Source: Eutreptiella sp. 'Long Island Sound 2002' | Lineage: Eukaryota; Euglenozoa; Euglenophyceae; Eutreptiales; Eutreptiaceae | DNA length: 64,000 nt | Assembly: GCA_964036045.1 (NCBI GenBank) | Contig: OZ038379.1 | Coordinates: 19,501,017-19,565,016 of the forward strand | Direction: 5' to 3' | In this document: piece by piece, positions 34,686 through 45,425 of the stretch | Layout of the letters: every line of letters begins with the position of its first letter | Numbering within the stretch: the first letter of the stretch is position 1 | Made by a program: the position numbers and the translations under genes | Notes under the pieces: model-generated | The model's database searches: none | Told to the model about the DNA's origin: nothing | Seen by the model: the letters and a program-made list of their open reading frames with translations, nothing else

Positions 34686-35285
34686 ATATGGCCAGGGGGT
34701 GCACCCACCACACCTGCCAGTCCAGCGCCTTCTGGAGGCGCACCCCCACCTAGAGCTGGTACACGATCGACAGCACAGTCAGGGGGCGCGTGTTGAGAGA
34801 CCTGGCAGGCCTTCCTTCGGCACCAGCGTGGTGTACCCCCCGGCAAGGACCCTAGGCCAGTGCCCCTCCCGCTCGATGAGCTCAAGGAGTTCAGCCAACC
34901 AGTCACAAGGGCCATGGGCATCACCCTCATGGCCTCTACCGACCACCCATCCAATCCGAGGGCTGATGGGCGCATGGCCCGGGCCCTTCGCAACAGCCGC
35001 TCTCCAGTTAGCGGCCGGGTGATGGTCGTACGCCGCATGAAATCGTCTACCCTGGGCCTAGGACGGGCCGCAAATTTGCGGTTGAGCAGACCCCACGCCT
35101 GCTGCAACAGGCCATCCATCTACGGGGTGTTGGCAGACACCATGCCGTCTTGTCCAAGTAGGAACGTGACGGGCGGCGTGAGGTCGTTCCCCCGCAGCCA
35201 CCAATAGACAGCGCCCTAGTTGGTCGTCTGGGCATCGTCTAGCCACTCACACTGGACCCGCAACCACTATTGGTCATGTTGGTGC
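34686..35285 (-). pseudogene. Non-LTR retrotransposon reverse transcriptase, decayed
   Basis: On the minus strand a frame with WWLRGNDLTPP and RRARAMRPSALGLDGWSVEA leads, after a one-base shift, into GGYTTLVPKEGLPG, TRAPLTVLSIVYQL and DWQVWWVHPLA. These match RT fingers motifs: the 'GLDGWS' motif 1, 'L.PKEG' and 'RPLTVLS..YRLW' motifs 2-2a. In-frame TAG codons interrupt it after SANTP and where Trp is expected after VYQL. The palm with the YxDD catalytic site is absent, so the copy is truncated and inactive. Confidence 0.7.
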
Positions 35286-35289
35286 AGGC

Positions 35290-37590
35290 GCGCCTGCTCC
35301 TTAGCCCGGAGGCGCCCCCGCTGGCGCTCTAGCACATCCACAAAGGGAGCATCACCAGCAGCCCTAGACGGGTGTAGCCCACATACTCCTGCTCAAGCCC
35401 CTGTAGCCGCCGGAGTGTGGCCAACACAACCTCGTTGGCAAACTGTGGCTCTTGCTGTCCTAGCCCAAGGGGGAGCCGTTTCATCACCCCCTTTAGCCCA
35501 CGGAGTGCGCACTACGCCACATGGATGCACACCAATGGGCAGGCGACTGGCCCGCCGTCGGGCGTTGTTGCTATGGGCATACGCGTGCGGACCATACAAG
35601 GCGTGTGGTGCCCCTGCCCCATTGGTGGTGCGGCAGGGCCACCGCCAAAGGGCAGCCATCCCAGAGGTCCTGGGGCTCTTACCTTGCAACACACAGCGCC
35701 AAAAGGACTTCTTCGGCAGCCCAAAACCACTGCTCTAAGATTGCGTCCATGTCGCGCAAGGCCAAAAGCTCCTCCCATCATGCCTACAGCACACAGACCA
35801 TAGGTCCCACCAACTCCCCCATCATGCCCAATTCCATGGGGAGCACCATTAACCGCGGCAGCCGCACAAACCACTGTACTTGCCGATTAGCCAGCGGCAT
35901 ACTCAATCTGAACTCCACTGGGCAGTGCCCCAGAAATCCACCTTCTGGCAAGGCCTAGGCATCCTCCGCCAAGGACGCCGTGCGGACGTCCACCAGACAT
36001 CCATCAATGCGGGACGGCTGAGTGCCCGGCGGCCTCCAAAAATTGCGGAAGCAACGCGAAGTGTTGTTCAGACAAGAGGTTGTTTAGATGGGGGGAGGGG
36101 ACCCATGGCATAAACGTTCCATGCTACATGGGGGCACCATCAGACACTTGCAAAAGAAACGAACCGCGCCTTTGGGTCCCTATATCCCATGGATGCTCAC
36201 GCTAAACACCAAGATTACGCACACCTAATGGTCTTGAACCCCTTGAAATCACCTTCCATGTTCCATGGGGTCACCTTTGGACATGTGCAAAAGAAACCAA
36301 CTTTTTTCGTCAAGCACTTGTATCCGGACCACACCACAAGATGCCAACTGTGTGTGTCAATGCATCACTACTTGCATGGGCAGTGGTGTATGGGGTCATC
36401 TTGCATGCAACAAAGTGTTTCACAGAGGCGGCACAACTACATGCACCCAATGGAGCACACTTGAGCACCGCAACTACGCTGTCCTCTTCCCTGCCAAGGA
36501 CCTGTGGGCAAGTAAACTGGTCATCACAAGTCGGTCTTGGATGCAAGTCCCCTGGCAGATGTCTATTACGATCCAATGCCAGGAAAGACAAGAGCACCAC
36601 CGCCTAGCGGCGATGCAGGTGACTGCTACGAAGACTGTGTCTGGAAACGCCATATGCCCTGACCAGTCAAAGAGCGTGTGCCCCCCCCCCCCCCCGAATA
36701 GTAACCATGGGGGGGTGCTCACTTTCAGTTCCAAATTTACTTAGAAGGTTAGATATTGAGCTTCTTCTTTGTGTTTCCTGGATTGTCATGGTTGTGCAGT
36801 TTTTTAGGCTCTCTTTTTGTAGTACAAGGTATCACATGGAATGCACAAAAATGTGTGGGAGCTAGCTTGGTTGTTGTTTCCCACCAGCAATTTTTTCCAT
36901 AATGTGTTTGATTCAATGTCAAATCCCTTTGGGGAAGGCGTAGCCTCATCAAAGCGACCCATGCTTCAGGGCTTTGCCAGCAGGACATAGGTACCGGAGC
37001 ATGTTGGGCTTCATATTGCCGCCAAGAGGTAGGAAGAGTTTGTTGGAGGGAATTCATAACTATTGGGTTTCACGGGACAACGCGCATTGGAAACCGGCAT
37101 AGATGCGGGGGTGGGGTGAGATGGGGGGCGTAGGGACTAAAGTAAAAGTTTAGCAAAGATTGAAATTTTTCAACTCCCAGAATGCTTTGCCGTATGCACG
37201 GCAATCAGGCTGTAAGCCATGCCATTATCCATGATTTGTCTCTGTTCGATGAACTGCACCCAACCTGGACCTTGTCCTTCAGCCTTTGTTTTCAACCGAG
37301 CTTTTTGCAGCCTGGTGCCAATTTTGGAGATCCACGTGCCGTAGGTGCAACAGCGATGGTGGGGTGCATATGGCTAAGCGAGCCTCCATATACCACACCC
37401 CCCCCCTGTCCTTCCCCACCCCAGGGAAGACGGTCCCGCACCACCCCCTGGGGGACGGTCACCAAGTGACGGTCCCCCACCCCCCCTTGGGGAACCGCAC
37501 TACCACTGTACACGCACATTTGCAGGCACAGAAATTGCAGCATAAAACGAAAGAATTCAGCATAAGATACGTTCAAAGGGCTGCCAATGT
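35290..37590. other. Spacer, possibly more retroelement debris
   Basis: The first 700 bp upstream of the RT remnant keep minus-strand fragments that may be its 5' part. Beyond about 36,100 nothing was recognised apart from a C-run at 36,679. Confidence 0.35.
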
Positions 37591-37598
37591 ACGGAGAC

Positions 37599-38245
37599 CT
37601 ACTCCTTGACCAGCTCGGTGTACATTTTCTTGGTCCTGCTCCACTTGACCTCGAACTCTTGCACATGCTCACCACTTTCCACTGGAATGCTTGGGGCAGC
37701 ACTCTTGGGTGGTGGTTTTACCACAACAACACAGTGCGCTGCAACGAAATTTTTGGGTTGAGCAAGTGACGCCCCCCCCCCCCCCCCCGGGGAAGGACAA
37801 GGGGTGGGGAAGGACAAGGGGGGGGGGGGTACCATCACTCCACATGTTCCTTGCAGAGGACAGTTGGCACAGGCGTTCATGGCAGAACAGCATAATCTAG
37901 CACTTGAGACAGTAACTAGCAACTGTCATGGGCATCAGGTGCTGTGGAATAGAAGCCCTTCCGACCTGCCGCCTCATCTTAAACAACTGGAAATGCTTGC
38001 CCTTTGGGGCTAGCTTTGGAGCAAATTTAGTGGCAGGTTTAAAAATGGGTTTAGGCTTCCAACTCTTTGGCACAAAGTTGCCATCCACAGTATCCTTCGT
38101 GAAGGAGAGCATGCCCTGAAAAACATGGCCCAAACACCACAGGCGATTTTTGCCCACACAGCCTCCACTGTATCAGCCTCCCCAGAATCTGAGGCAGACA
38201 AAGAGTCCTCGTAAGCGAGAAGTTCAGAATCAGAATTAGAATCAG
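37599..38245 (-). CDS. Four-exon gene: acidic region, basic region, C-terminal tail
   Basis: Exons at 38,245-38,160, 38,115-37,966, 37,896-37,833 and 37,738-37,599, introns of 44, 69 and 94 nt, all GT-AG, phases 0, 0 and 1 consistent. Exon 1 is acidic (DSNSDSELLAYEDSLS, ASDSGEADTVEA). Exon 2 is basic with Lys-Pro repeats (PKSWKPKPIFKPATKF, APKGKHFQLFKMRRQ). Exon 4 ends EVKWSRTKKMYTELVKE and TAG. The N-terminus is either an in-frame ATG at 38,273 or an upstream exon; a conserved TTTTGATGYGAWTYTCAG acceptor in the paralogue at 47.5 kb favours the second. The family has at least two more copies in the window. Function unknown; acidic-basic design suggests a nuclear or nucleic-acid-binding protein, which is inference only. 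Confidence 0.6.
37739..37832 (-). other. 94-nt intron with facing C-run and G-run
   Basis: Within this intron the plus strand has a C-run at about 37,772-37,788 and a G-run at about 37,820-37,829. The transcript could form a GC hairpin between donor and acceptor. Confidence 0.5.
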
Positions 38246-38299
38246 CTGAGAATCGCATCAAAACAAACAGCATTGGGTTGCAATGTGTGGTGAAATCAT

Positions 38300-38440
38300 G
38301 TCTTCAGCAGAATGAACAATCATAAACATGATTTAGCTCCTCATTGCCCTCACAAACGCCCAATCTTACAGGACCACAAAAAAAAAGGCAGCAGTCCCAA
38401 AAAAATCCTAAACACAGCGGCTCAACGCTTACCCCGTGCT
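38300..38440 (-). repeat. 5' flank of the gene family; empty site of the transposon
   Basis: On the minus strand, CGGGGTAAGCGTTGAGCC and TTTTTTGGGACTGCTGCC continue to GTTTGTGAGGGCAATGAGG and ATCATGTTTATGATTGTTC. The same order occurs around the element at 43.8/47.5 kb, where 3.6 kb is inserted between the two halves. A third, partial copy is at 48,611. Confidence 0.7.
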
Positions 38441-38943
38441 TAGACAAGGCCATGCAAGCACAAGGGGGGGAGCGGGGGGGGGGGGGGTTAGTGTGTGGGA
38501 TTTTTTTGGTGATTATTAAAATCACTGTGTGATATTACGGAGGGAAATCTGTAGGAGAGAGTCCGACACTGTCAGCGGCGTACCAGCAGCGGCAGCCCAG
38601 GCAGCGGCAGCTTTCTCTACCACCCACACCTAGATCCAGCCTTGTGGTGGTGAAAGGTTAGGTCTGCTTCTGTGAAGGTTAGGCTGCTGCTTCTTTTGCC
38701 CCGCGGTGTGACAGAACCTGTGGTTCCTTCCCCTGGGATTTCCCAACTATCACACTGGCGGCCCTGATAGCAGCTTGGGGCTGAATATTTACCAAACACA
38801 TCCGAAATACTTCCGAACATGCAAATGAAGTTTGACCTTGGCAGTAGAGAAAATATGAGGAAGGAAAAAGCACCAATGGAAAGAATCAACAAGACTAAAG
38901 ATCAAACAAAACAGGCAGAGGGAGGGAAAGAGAGAGACAACGA

Positions 38944-38946
<3 letters not shown>

Positions 38947-38994
<48 letters not shown>
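38947..38994 (+). repeat. (GA)n microsatellite
   Basis: About 24 GA units followed by a G-run. Confidence 0.95.
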
Positions 38995-39000
<6 letters not shown>

Positions 39001-40039
39001 AGGGGTGAAAGTCATGAAGGTCGTGGGGTGCAGGCGTGGCGGCGTCGCGTACCTGACCTTTTGCCCCCCCCTTCCCATACTTTCGGGGTACAGGGGGGGC
39101 GACCATCAGCCAATGCAGCAACCGCAGCACGTTCGTTGCAGTGACATAACCACAACCCCCATGATGTCACAGCTCACCTTCGAGGGGAGACCCGGGCCTG
39201 CTCGTCAGAGCCCCTGGGGCGGGAGTTCCCCTTCCCCTGGGGGTCTGCCCCCCCTGTTCCCCCGTGCCCCCTCACATACAAAAGGGACGACATCAAGGAT
39301 TTGGCCTTTGAAGCTCCAAGAAGCTGGTTCGCAAGTGTAAGGGTCACAGAGGTATGCGTGAGAGAGCGAGGGCTGTTTAGAACCAGATCGCAGTCCCAAG
39401 GGGGGGGGGGGCTTCAAAGCGTGCACATAGAACTCCAGCTCAGGGCACAGATTCGGGTTTCACAGGGGAGTCTGGGAGTCACACCAGACAACCCCAACAA
39501 TGCGAGGGTCCAAAAGGGGGCCGAGCGCCCCGGAGTTGAGATGTTGGGAGGAGAAATTGCCGGGGCACAAAGCTCGCAGCAGCACATTCTGCAGCCATGC
39601 TACACTCGTGGCAGGGGCTTGGCACACACCCGTGTACATCGGGGGTGTCCCCCTCTGAGACATGTCAAACGGCTGGTCTACATCCGCAACCCCTGCAAAC
39701 CGCTGTGTAGCCGCCAACGCCCTGGGGCTGGGCTTGTGGCACCTTTGATCAAGCCATTGTGCAGCCATCAAAGAACCCACGCCGAAGTTTCATTGAGGGT
39801 CAAATTGGGTGGCGCGGGCTTTGCATTCAACACAACGCACACGATGCCCCTGATGGATCCCCTCGTCGCGCTGATACCGCAAGGTACGTCACATGAGCAG
39901 AGCTGTGTGTCGGCCACAGTCGCTTGCGGTCATCAAAAGCGTAGGGCTGAGGGTGCCCCAGCCCCCACTTGCCGCACACGCGCTTGCTCAGCAGCAACCG
40001 CAAGGCGCCGGGAGCGGGGGCCTTTTGTCCCGCGCACCG

Positions 40040-40355
40040 ACCCCCAAAGGGCTCAAACGAAGCAGAGAATGTACGCCGGATACGCCTGCCTGTTGTCCCA
40101 TTTGATCATACACATTCTTCTCATCTTCAATGGAAGTCTCGTTCATGTAGCCAACCTTAGCAGCCACGGGGCGTTGGTTTTCATTGTCCCACATGAGCCA
40201 CACAAGCCCTGAGCCGCCAGCTGCAGCCAACACGTGTATTGGCGTGAACTTATCGCCGAGTGTGCCACCGCGGTCATATCGGCGAGAAGACAAGTCGAGC
40301 AACGGTACCCAATGGCCACCACCAACATAAATCCTCACTTCATCAGTTTTTTCAA
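40040..40355 (-). CDS. Protein kinase-like N-lobe exon
   Basis: After acceptor GTGACTCCATCAG the frame encodes EVRIYVGGGHWVPLLDL, then HVLAAAGGSGLVWLMW (glycine-loop-like) and QRPVAAKVGYM, with the A-x-K Lys expected to bind ATP, then EDEKNVYDQMGQQ (helix C-like). It joins the PARP-like exon upstream in phase 1. The 3' limit is uncertain. A stretch on the same strand at 39,460-39,700 (DVDQPFDMSQRGTPP) may be a diverged activation loop. The alternative is an unrelated Gly-rich domain. Confidence 0.5.
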
Positions 40356-40410
40356 CTGATGGAGTCACTACAGTCACAGCAGGCACTACTTTGTTTGTCG
40401 CCATCCTCAC

Positions 40411-40761
40411 CCTTAAAGTACTCCACATCATAAACTTCATCCAACACTTCCTCAACAGGCCCCGAAAATGTACGCTCAATGAAATCCTTCCTGTTTGGCT
40501 GTAGCGACGTAAATGTCCGGCGGTTGTCTATCGCAGAAGGTGTCGTACCGCCGGAAGATCTTGGACGCAGGAATGACCTCGGGCCTCACGTCCCTCGAGT
40601 CCCCCCTCGTCCGGTCCGCACCGGTCAACAGCACCATGAAGGCCACGCTGGATGCGGGCGGTGCCCCGCTCTGTACAAGCTCCAGCGGAGGAATGCAGCA
40701 GTACCGCTTGCTCACCTTCAGGCGTGCCCCGAAGTACGCGCCGTGGCCGTAGGCGTTCTTG
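40411..40761 (-). CDS. PARP-like ADP-ribosyltransferase C-terminal exons
   Basis: After acceptor CACTGACCACAG the frame encodes SKNAYGHGAYFGARLKVSKR, VAFMVLLTGADRTRGDSRDV and YDTFCDRQPPDIYVAT. The 'YGxGAYFG' element and the final 'Y..F.D....P.IYV' strand match the catalytic fold of poly(ADP-ribose) polymerases. The frame then hits TGA, while another frame continues (ERTFSGPVEEVLDEVYDVEY) to a donor at 40,410. Either a 58-nt intron (40,491-40,548; GTACGA..AAACAG) removes the apparent last strand, or a one-base frameshift is present. Upstream exons carrying the first His were not resolved. Confidence 0.6.
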
Positions 40762-41209
40762 CTGTGGTCAGTGTGCCAGCGCCCAAAAGGCACATCAAGT
40801 CTTCACCTTTTCTCAGGCAGGCGGGACCACTTGGGCCACGTTCTCCTCCGACTCGCCAAAGTGCGCCCCAAAGCCACGGGGCACGCGACAGCACCGCTTC
40901 TACTGCTCTTCTGCGACACCACCACAGAGCTCGGGGGTTCCTCGCCCCACACTCCCGTGTGTACCTGTGTTCACTGTTCTGCACTTCGTGGTGCCCCCGG
41001 ACCAACGGCTAGGGGACTGGGTCTTGGAAAACCTGATCAACAAGGCGTTCACGCCTGGGGACCCCCCCCCAGGTCCGGACGTTGCATCCCGCGTCACCGC
41101 GCGGCCGCAGATCGCGTGTGACGCTCCCGAGACGGACCCAGGACCCCCGAGCACACCCCAGAGAGGGTTCCGGTAAGATTTCTCGCTGGACCGATCCAAC
41201 GGCGGTCTT

Positions 41210-42900
41210 TCGAAAGGGTCAGACTAGCGGGACAAATGCCACACATGCCGTGGTCGCAGCGCTTGCACACGAGGTCCCTGGGGACTGTCAGCCACGGTCG
41301 GGCGACGGCTTCGGGCCGGCGATGGTTGCATCACGAGGTTAGTAGCGGTCAGGCACAAGTGGATGGTACTTAGTTAGGCACATCGAAACGGCCAGTTGGT
41401 TGGTGGCACGATTCGGCTGTTGGCTTGGTAAACGGGCTGGGGCGGTCATCGGCGGTTGGGAATAGCCATTCAGGCGTCGACGGATCAGAGGCAGTGATCC
41501 CGAGTGTCCCCTCAGCCGCTGTCCACACTGCCGCTGGCTCGGAGGCACTGACCCAGAAGCGACGTCACACATACTCGACCCCCTCCACACGTCCCTCTCT
41601 CGATCGGACCAGCTGGGCCGCCTTGTCAGGGAGCTGCAGACTGTTGTAGTACAGCGCCTGCATCATCTTCCAGTCCTGCCATTCATCCTCCGAAAGCCAC
41701 TGCCCGTGGCCCTCTGTTTGCACTTCTGACGTGAGCACAGGTCAGTACAGGCGGACGCGGGTGAGGGTCAGGCATGACACGAGGGACGGAAAGGGAACCT
41801 GCAGGGGGTCTTGATTGAGGGTACGGCCGGGGGTGGGGGGGTGGCTGCGATGACACCGATCCTCAGAAAATGCGAAAACAAATGCGAGCATCGCATTTGT
41901 TTTTCTCATGTCCGACGTGCGGGAACCCTTTTGGGGCGACTTTGCCCTGACTACAATCTTATGTAAATCCACTGGCGAGAAGGTGTAGGTCAGGAAGGGA
42001 AGGGTACAATATCAATGTGCATTCAGAGGACAGTCCTCACAAGGTTCATCGGTGCGGCGCGCAGAAAAATTCTTCGATGCGACATTCAGAGGACAATGAC
42101 GGCATTTGATGGAGGTAGAACGTACCAGAGACCCCTTTTTTCTCGCTTGCGCCAATCTCAGAATAGAAAAAAAAATAATTTGCGGCGGAATACAAACGAG
42201 GAGGAGAATACGAGGCGCACAGAGTTGCAAATCAGCAAGGACCAAAGAACGGGGCCAACGAATCAATTACAACAATCAATAAAGACAGACGTTACATTAC
42301 AAACCACGAAGCCATGTGCAAAGTGGCCCCTGAACTCACTTGTTGGTTATTTCGACCGATAACCACCCTAGACACCCCCGTGCGGCCTGGTGCTGCTAGT
42401 TCACCCCAGGGTGTGTAGGGTGGTCACCAGTCAAATCAGCCACGTGGACGTCAGGGATGCAAGGGGGTATTATTGGTTGATTAGAATGCCGACATCAAAT
42501 GCAACAAATCCATCTGAATGACTTGACGTACAACCAATCAACGAAAAGAGTCTTGATCGGGTACTATCAATCTTGGGAGATTTTTATGCCGTCGAGAGAA
42601 AGCCCTATTCGCTCTTGTACGAGCCTGTGGATCCACTTCTACAACAAAAACTGTTCTGAAAAACGATTTTGAAGGTGCATCCCGCGAAGCAGAGGGGTAA
42701 CTGCTCTGGTCACTTTCAACTCAACGTTTGTGGAATCCCGTTCCGTGGTTTTTCGCCTTCTCAGAATAATCTGGCGCTTGTAATTCATCATCCAAGGGTT
42801 TGTGCGCTGGCCTTCCACCCAAACAGGGAATGACCTCCCTGTCCTATCCCTTCCCCAGGCACAGTATCGGCCTAAGCTTGCCCTTTCAGATCGGAGAGCA
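41210..42900. other. Spacer, no supported gene
   Basis: Several frames on both strands, no splice-supported exon. Possible upstream PARP exons may hide in 40,800-41,200. Confidence 0.4.
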
Positions 42901-42931
42901 CAGCTGGCGGAGCACTGGAGTCGGGACGGAC

Positions 42932-43091
42932 CTGCAACGCAGCCCTCCTTCTTGCGATGGAAGGCATTCAGCTCCTGCAGGGCGGCCGCGAGCCGGGCTT
43001 TGAGCTGATCGTGGCCTGAGAGCTTCCGTCCCTGTTCGGCCACGGTGGCCTTTAAATGGCGGCACTGTGTCTCCCACTCACCACAAGCGAC
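42932..43091 (-). CDS. Coiled-coil internal exon
   Basis: Acceptor CACATTCCACTGCAG and donor CGTTGCAG|GTCCGT enclose 160 nt encoding WETQCRHLKATVAEQGRKL and LKARLAAALQELNAFHRKK. Heptad spacing of Leu/Ala is clear. It may belong to a long coiled-coil protein like that at 50-53 kb. The exon starts in phase 0 and ends in phase 1. Confidence 0.55.
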
Positions 43092-43299
43092 CTGCAGTGG
43101 AATGTGCGTCAGCGAACAGAGCAAGACGCCCCCTGCCCCCCCCCCCCCCGTACGGTGACGCGTGTGATATCACGGGTGTGTGCGTGCTAGTGTGGGTTTG
43201 TGGGGCTGTTAGAGTTGCGCACCGTCCTCGTTAAAAGTGGAAATAGGTCTGTATTAGCGCCAGCGCTGTGGCACACCTCCTGTGGGGATGCCCTGGAGT

Positions 43300-43800
43300 C
43301 ATTCAGATATGCCCCAAAACCATTCAGGTATGCCCCAGACCCATTTGGGTACGTCCTACATCCTTTCGGGTATGCCCTAGACCCAGTCCAGTATGCCATA
43401 GACCCATTGGGGTATGCCCTAAACCTATTCGGGTATGCCCTAGACCCAGTTGGATATGCCATGCCATCCCTGAATTGGTCTAGGGCCCATTCAGATATGG
43501 CCTGTACCCATTCGGGTATGCTCTAGACCCATTTGGGTATGCCCTAGACCCATTGGGGTATGCCCTAGACCCATTTGGATATGCCCTAGACCCGTTCGGG
43601 TATGCCGTACACCCATTCGGGTATGACTAGGGCATACCCCAATGGGTCTAGGGTGTATCCAAGCGCATCTAGGAGTCTATGGCATACCCGACTAGGTCTA
43701 CAGCACATCCAAATGGGTTTACGGAATACCCCGATTGGTCTCGAGCATACTTGAATGGGTGTAGGGCATAGTCGAATAGGTCTAGGGCATACCCGAATGC
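43300..43800. repeat. 22-bp minisatellite with a central orientation switch
   Basis: From 43,300 to about 43,626 the unit CCATTCGGGTATGCCCTAGA is repeated head-to-tail some 15 times. From about 43,627 to 43,800 the complementary unit GGGCATACCCCAATGGGTCT continues, so the array is a long imperfect palindrome. Two stray units occur at 48,706-48,750. Confidence 0.9.
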
Positions 43801-43863
43801 ACGGGGTGGGCGTTGAACATTTTTTGGGACCGCTGCTTTTTGTGCTCCTGAGCGGAGGTTTTT

Positions 43864-43884
43864 CTTAGACGGCCCAAGTTGCCC
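43864..43884 (+). repeat. Left terminal inverted repeat
   Basis: Starts CTTAGACGGCCCAAG and is followed by a C-run. It matches the right end perfectly over 21 bp in inverse orientation. Confidence 0.85.
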
Positions 43885-44219
43885 CCCCCCCCCCCCCCCC
43901 CAAATGGACCCCATGTCACCAAATGACGGTCATCAAAAACGCGTTCTACAGGGGTGAAATTTTAGGAACAAGCAGCGCACGTCTATTTCCGCTCGTTTTT
44001 GACTACCCCCATATATGTTTTTGGCACTTTGCGCACAACACCAACTTGAGGCTGGGCCCTGTGAAATATGGGAAAAATAGTCAAATTCTGAGGAGGAACC
44101 CCACGGAATGCATGTGTGTCTATGCACGCTTCAATATCACTACACCAGCGGAGGCACTACTCGTCGACGCGTACCATGTTACTCAAATTTTGTTCTGCAG
44201 ACAGTGAAATACTGAAGTT

Positions 44220-44296
44220 TGTCTGGAAACAGACAGATCTTACCAAAACCTGCTGCACAGGGACAGTAATCGCAAAAAGTTGTCTGGTTCCAGACA
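44220..44296. promoter_or_regulatory. Palindrome pair 1
   Basis: TGTCTGGAAACAGACA at 44,220-44,235 and the perfect palindrome TGTCTGGTTCCAGACA at 44,281-44,296, start-to-start 61 bp. It lies between the left terminal repeat and the 3' end of the coding part. Confidence 0.8.
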
Positions 44297-44498
44297 CAAG
44301 ACGAGTAACCTAGTGAAAAATTATTGTATTCCACAAAAGGAACTCTGGTCCGCAACCAAATGTCATAAAAAAGTCACAAAGGACTGTCAGTCGCGTGTTG
44401 GTGAAGGGAAAATCGTCAAAATGGACCACTGGGACCCAGAGAGCAGACTGGCACGCCAACAGGGTGCCACAGTGATTACATGTTACGAATAGATAATG

Positions 44499-44516
44499 TG
44501 GTCACTGAGCAGGTTT
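44499..44516 (-). repeat. Inner 18-bp inverted repeat, left copy
   Basis: On the minus strand it reads AAACCTGCTCAGTGACCA, identical to 46,899-46,916 on the plus strand. It overlaps a TAA (44,517-44,515) that closes the frame extending past the TAG of exon C. Confidence 0.85.
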
Positions 44517-44709
44517 ACAACAACAGTGTGCAACCAACAGCAACTGCAATAATGCAGGTTTCGTTCTTCTTGGAGCCATTGAATCGGTCCTTCCATGCCT
44601 GAAACCCAATCTTGGCCTTCTTGGAAGCAGACGACTGAGAATCGGTTCCCGCAGCTGCAGGCTCATCAGAAGGTGATGCCTGTGCTTTTTTGTTGCCTTT
44701 GCCTTTTGT

Positions 44710-45216
44710 CTAGGATGAGGAGGCTTTGTTCTCGTCTCCCTTGCGTGTGCGACCACCTTTTTTGCCAGGGCTCCGTGCCTGCTTCGGTGTACAATACACA
44801 GCATTGTCTGGGGTGGCGCCGACGGCTTCCACTTCATCTTCAGACTCCTGCCCTCTCTCTGCCTTCTCAGGCACACAGCTGCAGTCCACAGGGCAACCCT
44901 CCGCGAAATTTTCAAACACTGCATTCCAGGGAATAGGGCTCAGCCCATCAGCGATGCGTAAATTGCTGCATACGAGGGCACCAACGTCTGCAATAGACTC
45001 CTGCTCCGTGGGCAAACCCAACACCACACTGATGGGTACCGGCATGCGCACTGCCAGACTGCAAGCCAGCTGTACAGAACCACTGATAGCCAAGAACCAC
45101 AAGGTAGTTGCTTCTGAGGGTACTGCATCTGCCAGGTGGTGCATGACAAACCCAACAACCTCCGTACACAGCTGGTTCACCATCGGACCACGAGAAAAGG
45201 CAAAGTAGCGAGGCAC
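44710..45216 (-). CDS. Element protein, exon C
   Basis: Acceptor GTTCCCTTATACAG opens exon C in phase 0, as exon B requires. It encodes VPRYFAFSRGPMVNQLCTEV, a Cys/acidic middle (CPVDCSCVPEKAERGQE, ESEDEVEAVGATPD) and a basic tail (SPGKKGGRTRKGDENKA). It stops at TAG 44,710, but the same frame stays open and coding-like (GFQAWKDRFNGSKKNE) to TAA at 44,515. That TAG may be a recent C-to-T change in a CAG codon. Composition suggests a disordered, charged C-terminal tail. No homologue recognised. Confidence 0.6.
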   Translation of the reverse strand: MPRYFAFSRGPMVNQLCTEVVGFVMHHLADAVPSEATTLWFLAISGSVQLACSLAVRMPVPISVVLGLPTEQESIADVGALVCSNLRIADGLSPIPWNAVFENFAEGCPVDCSCVPEKAERGQESEDEVEAVGATPDNAVYCTPKQARSPGKKGGRTRKGDENKASSS

Positions 45217-45425
45217 CTGTATAAGGGAACAGTGAGTCTGACACCCCTACTGGTGCAGCTGGACTGGCCGATGTCGTCTAGTTCCAGACACTTTCCCACA
45301 ATTCACCCTTCTCAGGACGCATTCTGCGTTATAAGTGTCTGGATCCAGACAAACTTTAGGATTTAACGGTGCACACAACGTGACTGTGGTAGCATGCAGC
45401 AGGTAGCAGGAGCTGACAGTAATAC
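45217..45425 (-). other. Intron of the element gene holding palindrome pair 2
   Basis: A 209-nt phase-0 intron (AAG|GTATTA to TTATACAG|GTG). The palindrome pair at 45,275-45,351 lies inside it, as other pairs lie only in untranslated parts. Confidence 0.6.
45275..45351. promoter_or_regulatory. Palindrome pair 2
   Basis: Diverged CGTCTAGTTCCAGACA at 45,275-45,290 and perfect TGTCTGGATCCAGACA at 45,336-45,351; start-to-start 61 bp. The spacer contains AATTCACCC, related to the AATTTCACC box near other pairs. Confidence 0.8.

Noticed and set aside
39301-40212. 303-codon plus-strand open frame
   Set aside because: Antisense to the kinase-like exon; no splice support or motif.
44515-44710. General reassignment of TAG to glutamine
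   Set aside because: Long Gln-rich host exons use only CAA/CAG and several genes end plausibly at TAG; the in-frame TAGs are confined to mobile-element sequences.
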